A stretch of 64,000 bases of DNA from an uncultured Dokdonella sp. (lineage in GTDB: Bacteria; Pseudomonadota; Gammaproteobacteria; Xanthomonadales; Rhodanobacteraceae), in NCBI GenBank assembly GCA_934526015.1, contig CAKSZY010000011.1:1-64000 (forward strand), in the 5' to 3' direction. Numbering within the stretch: position 1 is the stretch's first letter; each line of letters opens with the position of its first letter. The position numbers and the translations under genes were made by a program. A model generated the notes under the pieces. The model was not told where the DNA came from. It saw only the letters and a list, made by a program, of their open reading frames with translations, and searched no databases. Positions 56,967 to 64,000 of the stretch are shown here, in pieces.

Positions 56967-59219
56967 ATGACCACGACAGCCAAGCACATCATCGGGCAGG
57001 CGCCCGGCGCAATCAGGAAGAGAAACCGCCTCGCAGGGTTGTTCGCCCTGTTCGGGCTCGCCAGCGCGGGCGCCGTACAGGCCGATAACGTGCTCGAGGA
57101 CATGAGCTACTCGGCACAGCCGGGTGGCCGCGTCGAGATCACGCTGCGCTTCGCCGAAGCGGTCGGCGAACCGCAGGCCTTCACGACCGATTCGCCTCCG
57201 CGCATCGCCCTCGACCTGCCCGACACCCGCAACGGCCTCAGCCAGCGCCGCCTCGAGATCGGCGCGGGCGCGACCGCCGGCGTCTCCGCGGTCGAAGCCG
57301 CCGGACGCACGCGCGTCGTCGTCGACCTGTTCCGGCCGGCCGCGTACGACACCCGCATCAACGGGCGCGAACTCGTGCTGGCGGTCGCCGCCAACACCAG
57401 CGGTGCCAGCGCCGCGGCCAACGCCGCCGCCACCGCCAACCCGACCAAGTCGGTGGCCGCCTACGGCGTCGAGCTGACCAAGGTCGACTTCCGCCGCGGC
57501 AAGACCGGTGAAGGCCGCGTCATCGTCAACTTCTCCGGCCCCGGCGCCGCCGCCGACCTCCGTCGCGAAGGCGACCGCGTCATCCTCGACGTGCCGAACG
57601 TCAAGCTGCCGCCGAACCTCGCCCAGCGCCTCGACGTGCTCGACTTCGCCACCCCGGTGCAATCCATCGAGACGCGCTCGCGCGGCGCCGGCGTGCGCCT
57701 CGACATCGCCGTGCAGCCGCCGTTCGAGCAGCTCGCCTACCAGAGCGGCAATGAATACGTGGTCGAGATCGCGCCGAAGCGCGAGGACGACAAGGCCAAG
57801 GGCAAGAGTGCCGAGCCGACCTTCAGCGGCAGCCGCGTCACCTTCAACTTCCAGGACATTCCGACCCGCTCGGTGCTGCAGCTGATCGCCGACGTCTCCG
57901 ACCTCAACATCGTCGTCGCCGACACCGTGCAGGGCAACGTCACCCTGCGCCTCATCAACGTGCCGTGGGACCAGGCCCTGCACATCGTGCTGCAGGCCAA
58001 GGGCCTCGACCAGCGCAAGCAGGGCAACGTGATCTGGGTCGCTCCGCAGAAGGAGATCGCCGACCGCGAGCAGGCGCTCGCCGACGCGCGCCTGCAGATG
58101 GAGGACAAGGTCGAACTCGTCTCCGACTACATCCCGATCAGCTACGGCAACGCCCGCGACATCGCCGCCCTGCTGACCCAGGAATCGAAGGGCAACCAGC
58201 AGGCCGGTGGCGGCTCGCAGCAGAACCAGGCGCGCGGCTTCCTCTCGCAGCGCGGCACGGTCAGCTATGACGATCGCACCAACACCCTGCTGGTCAGCGA
58301 CACGCCGGCCAAGGTGCTCGAGATCCGCGAGTTGATCGCCGTGCTCGACCGCCCGGTGCAGCAGGTGCTGATCGAATCGCGCATCGTCATCGCCACCGAC
58401 TCGTTCGCCCGCGAACTCGGCGTCCGCTTCGGCGTCAGCGGCGGCTACGAGGATCGCCACGGCAACATCATCTCGACTTCGGGCAACTCGGCCGCGGTCG
58501 ACCGCATGACCAACCTCGCCCTGCGCAACCGCTTCGCCGGCGGCAGCGGCCTGCCGGTGATCAACCCGTCGAACACGATCGGCAGCGGCGTGCTGGTGCC
58601 GGGTGGCGACCGCCTCAACGTCAACCTGCCGGCGGCCAATCCGGCCGGCAGCTTCGGCCTCGCCATCCTCGGTGCCGACTACCTGCTCGACCTCGAACTC
58701 TCGGCCGCGCAGACCGAAGGCCGTGGCGAGGTGGTGTCGAGCCCGCGCGTGGTCACCGCGAACCAGAAGGAAGCCGTCATCAAGCAGGGCCAGGAAGTCG
58801 GCTACGTCACCTTCCAGAACTCCGGCGGCGGCGCCGGTGCCGGCACCGCGACCGTGCAGTTCAAGGAAGCCGTGCTCGAACTCAAGGTCACGCCGACGAT
58901 CACCGCCGACGACCGCGTGGTGCTGAACCTGGCGGTGAAGAAGGACGCGATTGCCGGCTTCATCGACAACCCGGGTGGCGGCCAGGTGCCGCAGCTCGAC
59001 AAGCGCGAGATCAACACCTCGGTGCTGGTCGACAACGGCCAGACGGTCGTCCTCGGCGGCGTCTACGAAGTCGAGAAGCGCGACGACCTGACCAAGGTTC
59101 CGTTCCTCGGCGACGTGCCGGTGCTCGGCAACCTGTTCAAGAAGAACGGACGCCGGGACACGAAGGCGGAACTGCTGATCTTCGTCACGCCGCGCATCCT
59201 GAGCGAAAGCCTGAAGTGA
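56967..59219 (+). CDS. pilQ: Type IV pilus secretin PilQ
   Basis: 750 residues. A long N-terminal signal region is followed by AMIN domains that bind peptidoglycan (about 45-130 and 160-260), an STN/N0 domain (VTFNFQDIPTRSVLQLIADV), N1 domain and the secretin core (PVQQVLIESRIVIATDSFAR, EVVSSPRVVTANQKEAVIKQ, FLGDVPVLGNLFKKN). It forms the outer-membrane pore for the pilus. ATG at 56967 has GGGGG seven bases upstream; an ATG nine codons earlier overlaps the pilP stop and is the alternative. Confidence 0.96.
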   Translation: MTTTAKHIIGQAPGAIRKRNRLAGLFALFGLASAGAVQADNVLEDMSYSAQPGGRVEITLRFAEAVGEPQAFTTDSPPRIALDLPDTRNGLSQRRLEIGAGATAGVSAVEAAGRTRVVVDLFRPAAYDTRINGRELVLAVAANTSGASAAANAAATANPTKSVAAYGVELTKVDFRRGKTGEGRVIVNFSGPGAAADLRREGDRVILDVPNVKLPPNLAQRLDVLDFATPVQSIETRSRGAGVRLDIAVQPPFEQLAYQSGNEYVVEIAPKREDDKAKGKSAEPTFSGSRVTFNFQDIPTRSVLQLIADVSDLNIVVADTVQGNVTLRLINVPWDQALHIVLQAKGLDQRKQGNVIWVAPQKEIADREQALADARLQMEDKVELVSDYIPISYGNARDIAALLTQESKGNQQAGGGSQQNQARGFLSQRGTVSYDDRTNTLLVSDTPAKVLEIRELIAVLDRPVQQVLIESRIVIATDSFARELGVRFGVSGGYEDRHGNIISTSGNSAAVDRMTNLALRNRFAGGSGLPVINPSNTIGSGVLVPGGDRLNVNLPAANPAGSFGLAILGADYLLDLELSAAQTEGRGEVVSSPRVVTANQKEAVIKQGQEVGYVTFQNSGGGAGAGTATVQFKEAVLELKVTPTITADDRVVLNLAVKKDAIAGFIDNPGGGQVPQLDKREINTSVLVDNGQTVVLGGVYEVEKRDDLTKVPFLGDVPVLGNLFKKNGRRDTKAELLIFVTPRILSESLK

Positions 59220-59300
59220 GACGTCCAGGGGCAGGGCGCGCATGAACCGCGCGCCCTCGAGACGTGACCGTGACACCCATTGCGAGCCTGGAGAAACCCC

Positions 59301-61613
59301 ATGAGATTCCCCTTGAAGACCCTCGGACTGCTGCTCGCCAGCCTGGTCCTTTCGAGCTGCGGTGGCGGTGGCGGTGACGGTGGCGGTGGCGCATCGCCGC
59401 CGGCCAACGGCACCATCACGCTGACCGCGTCGCGCGTCGACCTGCCGCGCAATCCGAACAACGTGCTGCCGTATCCGGGCTCGCCGTACATGGCGGAGGT
59501 GCAGTTCACCTACCGCAATGCGCAGGGCACGATCACCGCGCTGACCAGCGATGCGACGTTCACCATCAGCAACCCGAGCATCGTCAGCATCTCGCCGCCG
59601 GACGATCCATCGACCGACGACATCAACGAGATGGCGACCCGCATGGTGTCGTTCAACGCGACCACCAACAACGGCTCCTACGTCCTTTTCGTCACTTCCT
59701 ACGACGTCGCCGGCACCGCCGTGCTGACCGCTTCGGCCACCGACCCGACCACCGGGCGCACGGTGTCGCGCACGCTCAGCTTCACCGTCGCCGGCGCGAC
59801 CCCGCTGCCGGCCGCGCTCGACATCGCGCCGTCGCCGACCAGCGTCTACGTGCCGGGTGCCGGCGGCAACACCAGTTCGGTCATCAGCGTGCGCGTGCGC
59901 GACGGTGCCAACCAGCCGGTGCCGGATCCGGGTGCGACCGACAACGTGCGCATCGAGATCGTCGGCGCGCCGGGCGGCGCCATGCTCTCGGCAACCTCGG
60001 CCGGTGGCCCGGTGACCGGTTCGTCGGTGCAGACGCGCACCATCAACGGCATCGCGACCGCCTCGTTCCAGGCCGGCACGACGCAGGGACCGATCCAGGT
60101 CCGTGCCACCGTCGACCGCGCCGACAACAACACCGCCAACGGCATTGCCGACCCGATTTCCGCGACCACCACGGTGGTCGTCTCCGACGGCAAGCTGTTC
60201 AGCCTGACCCTGACCTCGCCGATCATCAACGCCCTGCGCGTGAATCGCGTGTCCGACGGCGTGATTCCGCCGGAAGACCTCGAGCCGCCCGGCGAAGACG
60301 GCATCCCGCCGGATCCCGATGCGACCTACAGCCTGACCGTCAGCGCGCTGGCCAATGACCGCCAGGGCAACCCGGTGGTGCCGGGCACGGTCATCCGCTT
60401 CGGCGTCATCGACGAGCCGTACAACGTCGCCGCCGACCGCTTCTCGATGTCCGGCACGGACGGCGACGCCCTGGAAGGCGGCAACCTGTTCACCTCGGCC
60501 AGCGGCCAGTTCGTCACCGGCGGTGGCGGTGCGGGCCCGGGCGACGTGCTGGTCGTGTTCGGCGAGGAAGTGCAGGGCAACACCGATCTCGAGAGCGCCC
60601 TGACGGTGAGCAACATCAACTCGCAGACGAGCCTCAACACGACCTCGAACTTCAACCTCAACAACACCACCGGCAGCAGCGTCAACTACGGTCCGGTGCT
60701 GCCGTACGTGGTTGCCCGCGCCCAGCACGGCAACATCACCGCGACCGGCGTGACCAACGACATCGGTCGTGCCTCGGCGACGTTGAACTACACGATCTCC
60801 ACGCTCGGCTACCTCAACGTCATCTGGGCGCAGGGCGAGAGCGTCGACTCGGTGACCGGCGGTGCGAAGCGGGTGACCGATGCCGGGATCGGTTCGTATC
60901 CGGGTCTGGCGCCGGCTTCGCTGATCGCCTCGCCGTCGCCGATCATCGGCAACACGACCCAGCAGGTGGTGGTCTGTCTGAGTGACGCGATGCTGGCGCC
61001 GATCCAGCGCGCACGCATCGGCTTCTCGTTCCAGCTGCCGCAGGGCACCGGTCGGGTCGACGGCGTCGCCGGCAGCGGCCTGCTCGGCTCGAGCACGGGT
61101 GCCAACGGTTGCGCGGTGGCGACGGTCGTCACTTCGGGTCTCGGTGCGAGCACCGACGATGCGCCGAGCGGCGTGCTGCGCTTCTTCTTCGGTGGCGCCG
61201 GCGACGAGGTCGACATCATCGTCAACCTCGCCACCCTGCAGGCTTCGCCGTCGTTCATCCAGGTCGGTGCCGATCCAGTCACCCGCACGATCACGCTGAC
61301 GGCGCGCGACACGGCCGGCAACGCGGTCTCCGGCGTGCAGATCAGCGGTACCTGCACGGTGAGCGGCTCGGGCGGCGGTGGCGGCGGTGGCGGCGGTGGT
61401 GCGACGATCGTGCCCTCGTCCTACACCGGCGTGACGTCTGCCAGCGGCACCGCCCAGCACACGATCACCGCCCAGGGCTTCGCCGACAATGCCACGCCGC
61501 CGAACACGCTGGCGACCGGCACCTGCGTCTACACCACTCCGCAGGGTCTCACGGCGACGGTTCGCCTCGGCCCGACCGCCGGTGGTTGCGACTTCAGCCC
61601 CGGCTGCGACTGA
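59301..61613 (+). CDS. Large Ig-like/invasin-type lipoprotein downstream of pilQ
   Basis: 770 residues. The lipobox LVLSSC gives a lipid-anchored Cys, followed by a glycine-rich linker (CGGGGGDGGGG). The rest is all beta: several domains of about 90-110 residues with Big_1/Big_2-like strands (TLTASATDPTTGRTVSRTLS, SVISVRVRDGANQPVPDPGA, YSLTVSALANDRQGNPVVPG, TITLTARDTAGNAVSGVQIS). A second poly-glycine linker occurs near residue 695, before a last domain with paired Cys. The start has GGAG eight bases upstream. It lies 81 bp after pilQ on the same strand, with no terminator until 61633, so it is likely co-transcribed with the pilus genes. Function unknown. Confidence 0.8.
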   Translation: MRFPLKTLGLLLASLVLSSCGGGGGDGGGGASPPANGTITLTASRVDLPRNPNNVLPYPGSPYMAEVQFTYRNAQGTITALTSDATFTISNPSIVSISPPDDPSTDDINEMATRMVSFNATTNNGSYVLFVTSYDVAGTAVLTASATDPTTGRTVSRTLSFTVAGATPLPAALDIAPSPTSVYVPGAGGNTSSVISVRVRDGANQPVPDPGATDNVRIEIVGAPGGAMLSATSAGGPVTGSSVQTRTINGIATASFQAGTTQGPIQVRATVDRADNNTANGIADPISATTTVVVSDGKLFSLTLTSPIINALRVNRVSDGVIPPEDLEPPGEDGIPPDPDATYSLTVSALANDRQGNPVVPGTVIRFGVIDEPYNVAADRFSMSGTDGDALEGGNLFTSASGQFVTGGGGAGPGDVLVVFGEEVQGNTDLESALTVSNINSQTSLNTTSNFNLNNTTGSSVNYGPVLPYVVARAQHGNITATGVTNDIGRASATLNYTISTLGYLNVIWAQGESVDSVTGGAKRVTDAGIGSYPGLAPASLIASPSPIIGNTTQQVVVCLSDAMLAPIQRARIGFSFQLPQGTGRVDGVAGSGLLGSSTGANGCAVATVVTSGLGASTDDAPSGVLRFFFGGAGDEVDIIVNLATLQASPSFIQVGADPVTRTITLTARDTAGNAVSGVQISGTCTVSGSGGGGGGGGGGATIVPSSYTGVTSASGTAQHTITAQGFADNATPPNTLATGTCVYTTPQGLTATVRLGPTAGGCDFSPGCD

Positions 61614-61632
61614 CCGCGTCGGGACCTGACCT

Positions 61633-61666
61633 GCAAAGGGGCCGCGCAAGCGGCCCCTTTGCTTTT
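61633..61666 (+). terminator. Strong terminator ending the pil operon
   Basis: Perfect 13-bp stem GCAAAGGGGCCGC / GCGGCCCCTTTGC with loop GCAA, followed by TTTT. It lies 20 bp after the lipoprotein stop codon and supports a pilM-to-lipoprotein transcript. Confidence 0.92.
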
Positions 61667-61756
61667 CACCCGCGCCGCCGCGGCGGCACGCGCTGACAAG
61701 CGCGATGCCGCGATGGCACCATGGCGGCGACGGGTCGCGCGAGCCGGGGAAGCGGC

Positions 61757-62920
61757 ATGGATCAGGCAAGGCGACGGCAGGTGGCTGCCGGCGAGATCAT
61801 CTTCAGCGAAGGCGATGCGGCGACGACCGCGTTCCTGGTCGAATCCGGCCGCGTCGTCGTCAGCACGATCCAGCACGGCGAAGAGCGCCTGCTCGGCGAA
61901 CTCGGCGCCGGCGCCCTGCTCGGCGAAATGGCCGTCCTCGACGATGCCGCGCGTTCGGCGACGGCGCGTGCACTGACCGATTGCGTGTTGATGCCGGTCG
62001 ACCGCAGCCAGCTGGCCGAACGCCTGGCCGCGGCCGATCCGGTCGTGCGTGCCTTGCTGATGAACCAGCTCAAGCGCTACCGCTCGGCACTCGCCACCCT
62101 GACCGGCGACGGCGACGATGCGCATGCCGGCGGCCTGGCGGATGCCGGCGCGATCGACAAGATCCGCCTCGAAAGCGAGTTGCGGCTCGCTCTCGCGCAG
62201 GGCGGGCTGGACGTGCGCCTGCAGCCGATCCAGCACATTGCCAGCGCCACCATCGCCGGCTACGAGGCACTGATCCGCTGGCAGCATCCGCTGCGCGGCC
62301 AGGTGGCGCCGGCGGAGTTCATCCGCCTGGCCGAGGAGACCTCGCTGATCGTGCCGGTCGGGGAATACGTGCTCGAACGGGTCTGCGACATGCTCGCCGA
62401 ACTGCAACGCCGCGGGCGCGAGCCGTTGCCGTTCATCGCCCTCAACGTGTCGGCCCGCCAGATCGAGGATCCGGCGCTGGTCGACCGCATGCTGGCGCAC
62501 CTGCACGCACGTGCGCTGCCGCCGGCCTGCCTCGAGGTGGAGATCACCGAGAACCTCGTGCTCGACCGCCCGGAGATCGTCGCCCTCATCACGCGTTGCC
62601 ATGAAGCCGGCATGGAGGTCGCCCTCGACGACTTCGGCACCGGTTACTCGAATCTCGGTCCCCTGCTGACGCTCGACTTCGACCGCATCAAGCTCGACCA
62701 GAGTTTCGTGCGTGCGCTCGATCGTCCGCGCGGCGTGGCCCTGGTCAAGGCCGTGCTGGCGATGACCGAGGCGCTCGGTTGCGAAATGATCGCCGAAGGC
62801 GTCGAGACGGCCGAGCAGTTGCGCATGCTCGGCGAAATGGGCTGCGATTATGCGCAGGGCTGGCTGATCGGCCGCCCGGTCGCCCTCGAGGACGTGCTGG
62901 CCGCTCGCTGCGCGACCTGA
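61757..62920 (+). CDS. Cyclic-nucleotide-binding domain fused to EAL c-di-GMP phosphodiesterase
   Basis: 387 residues. Residues 1-110 are a CRP-type cNMP-binding domain with a phosphate cassette LLGEMAVLDDAARSATARA, keeping GE and RSA. A linker of about 25 residues leads to an EAL domain with YEALIRWQHP, NVSARQIED, ENLVLDRPEI, DDFGTGYSNLGPL, IKLDQSFVR and AEGVETAEQL, all metal and catalytic residues in place. It should degrade c-di-GMP under control of cAMP or a related nucleotide. Soluble; no membrane segment. The start MDQARRRQ is preceded by GGGAAG. It is separated from the pil operon by a terminator. Confidence 0.92.
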   Translation: MDQARRRQVAAGEIIFSEGDAATTAFLVESGRVVVSTIQHGEERLLGELGAGALLGEMAVLDDAARSATARALTDCVLMPVDRSQLAERLAAADPVVRALLMNQLKRYRSALATLTGDGDDAHAGGLADAGAIDKIRLESELRLALAQGGLDVRLQPIQHIASATIAGYEALIRWQHPLRGQVAPAEFIRLAEETSLIVPVGEYVLERVCDMLAELQRRGREPLPFIALNVSARQIEDPALVDRMLAHLHARALPPACLEVEITENLVLDRPEIVALITRCHEAGMEVALDDFGTGYSNLGPLLTLDFDRIKLDQSFVRALDRPRGVALVKAVLAMTEALGCEMIAEGVETAEQLRMLGEMGCDYAQGWLIGRPVALEDVLAARCAT

Positions 62921-63170
62921 GCGGCAGGCGTCCGCCGTCGCCTGTTCCGCGGGCCGGTCGAATCCGCACGCCGCCGCGGCGATGGCCGGGTCCGTTGCCG
63001 GCACGGGCGGGCATCGTTTTTCCCGCGACGAGCCGGCGACCCGTCGGCGCCCTGCGCACGAGCCTGCAGCGGACCCTGCCATGAGTTGGGGAAACCCTGC
63101 GCGCCCGGCGTTGTCCGAGTCGCACATGCCACGACGTGACATCATTGCCCGACCGATCGCCGCAAATCCC

Positions 63171-64000
63171 ATGGACATGCCCGAATCCGCACCCAGCGCT
63201 GCCGCCAGCGCATTCGCCCGCCTGCGCGACGAACTCGCGCGCTGCATCATCGGCCAGCAGGTGCTGGTCGACCGCCTGCTGATCGCCCTGCTCGCCGATG
63301 GCCACCTGCTCGTCGAGGGCGCGCCCGGCCTGGCCAAGACCACCGCGATCAAGGAACTCGCCGCGCGCGTCGAGGCCGATTTCCATCGCGTGCAGTTCAC
63401 CCCCGACCTGCTGCCGGCCGACCTGACCGGCACCGAGATCTATCGTCCGCAGACCGCACAGTTCGAATTCCAGCGCGGTCCGCTATTCCACAACCTCATC
63501 CTCGCCGACGAGGTCAACCGGGCGCCGGCAAAGGTGCAATCGGCCCTGCTCGAGGCGATGGGCGAGCGCCAGGTGACGGTCGGCCGGGCCACGTTTCCGC
63601 TGCCGCCGTTGTTCCTCGTCATGGCGACGCAGAACCCGATCGAGCAGGAAGGCACCTATCCCTTGCCGGAAGCGCAGCTCGACCGCTTCCTGCTGCATGT
63701 GCGCATCGACTATCCGCAGGCCGGTGCCGAGGTCGAGATCCTGCGCCTGGCGCGCGAACGCGCACGCGGCGGCACGATCGACGCGGCACCGCCGCAGCAG
63801 ATCCTCAGCCAGGCCGACGTGTTCGCCGCGCGCGACGAGGTGCTTGCCCTGCATCTGGCGCCGGCACTGGAGAACTACCTCGTCCAGCTCGTCCTCGCCA
63901 CGCGCGAACCGGCGCGCTACGGCAACGAACTGGCGCGCTGGATCAGCTGGGGCGCAAGCCCGCGCGGCACCATCGCCCTCGACCGTTGCGCACGTGCGCA
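63171..64000 (+). CDS. MoxR family AAA+ ATPase (truncated by window end)
   Basis: At least 276 residues; the 3' end is outside the window. Walker A EGAPGLAKTTAIKEL, Walker B LILADEVNRAPAKVQSALLE, then sensor region FLVMATQNPIEQEGTYPLPE and QLDRFLLHVRIDYP are classic MoxR. These ATPases work as chaperones, usually with VWA-domain proteins and DUF58 proteins encoded next to them, expected just right of this window. ATG at 63171 is preferred, with in-frame ATGs at 63081, 63126 and 63177 as alternatives; none has a clear ribosome site. The 250 bp before it shows no other feature. Confidence 0.92.
   Translation, partial: MDMPESAPSAAASAFARLRDELARCIIGQQVLVDRLLIALLADGHLLVEGAPGLAKTTAIKELAARVEADFHRVQFTPDLLPADLTGTEIYRPQTAQFEFQRGPLFHNLILADEVNRAPAKVQSALLEAMGERQVTVGRATFPLPPLFLVMATQNPIEQEGTYPLPEAQLDRFLLHVRIDYPQAGAEVEILRLARERARGGTIDAAPPQQILSQADVFAARDEVLALHLAPALENYLVQLVLATREPARYGNELARWISWGASPRGTIALDRCARA

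Noticed and set aside
56904..61769. Minus-strand frame of 1621 codons opposite pilQ and the lipoprotein
   Set aside because: Antisense shadow with Arg/His/Gly-rich translation and no domains. It also reads through the strong terminator.

Overview
The window is 64 kb of very GC-rich, densely packed chromosome. It looks like a gammaproteobacterium of the order Lysobacterales (Xanthomonadales). The evidence is the divergent mrcA/pilMNOPQ locus, the rpoZ-spoT-ridA-recG and mlaFEDCB clusters, a zinc-free L31 protein, a DUF1631/PilZ pair and a secreted GH44 enzyme. No species can be named from sequence alone. There are no rRNA or tRNA genes, insertion sequences, prophages or CRISPR arrays, so this is mostly core chromosome with some accessory insertions.

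Layout. 0.4-4.2 kb: a minus-strand run lemA, M48 protease, ECF sigma factor and a small membrane protein. 4.2-8.8 kb: a serine hydrolase, a GPP34-family protein, a TonB-like protein and a YqjD/YqjE/YqjK-like trio. 8.8-11.3 kb: a GH44 glycosidase and a MetJ repressor fused to a lysine/alanine-rich histone H1-like tail. 12-15.2 kb: gcvH, gcvT, NfeD and an SPFH protein. 15.4-16.5 kb: a secreted metzincin-like protease. 16.5-24.6 kb: an ABC export operon (adaptor, ATPase, two MacB/FtsX-type permeases) followed by its own sigma-54 response regulator and histidine kinase, with a near-consensus sigma-54 promoter in front. 24.9-29.7 kb: an MscS channel, DUF488, a uracil-DNA glycosylase, PilZ and DUF1631. 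29.8-33.3 kb: btuB under a cobalamin riboswitch, a CPXCG protein and hemW. 33.4-36.5 kb: an unknown protein coupled to a histone-deacetylase-like hydrolase, then rdgB, VOC and rph. 36.6-42.2 kb: yicC, gmk, mlaFEDCB and convergent mlaA. 42.4-48.9 kb: rpoZ, spoT, ridA, recG, a nucleoside hydrolase and rpmE2. 49.2-50.5 kb: gltA. 50.6-61.6 kb: a hypothetical gene, mrcA and divergent pilMNOPQ plus a large Ig-like lipoprotein. 61.8-64 kb: a cNMP-EAL phosphodiesterase and a truncated MoxR ATPase.

Four points stand out. First, the ABC exporter appears to be an autoregulated sigma-54 circuit: promoter, repeated CGGACA palindromes upstream, and the activator at the end of the same operon. Second, MetJ carries a histone-like tail with a possible internal translation start. 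Third, two families of intergenic hairpin elements occur, made of inverted arms of 7-bp or 9-bp iterons around a 35-80 nt spacer; several lie inside operons, and three abut a TGA stop codon in the same way. Fourth, btuB has a complete promoter, riboswitch and Shine-Dalgarno-sequestering hairpin arrangement.
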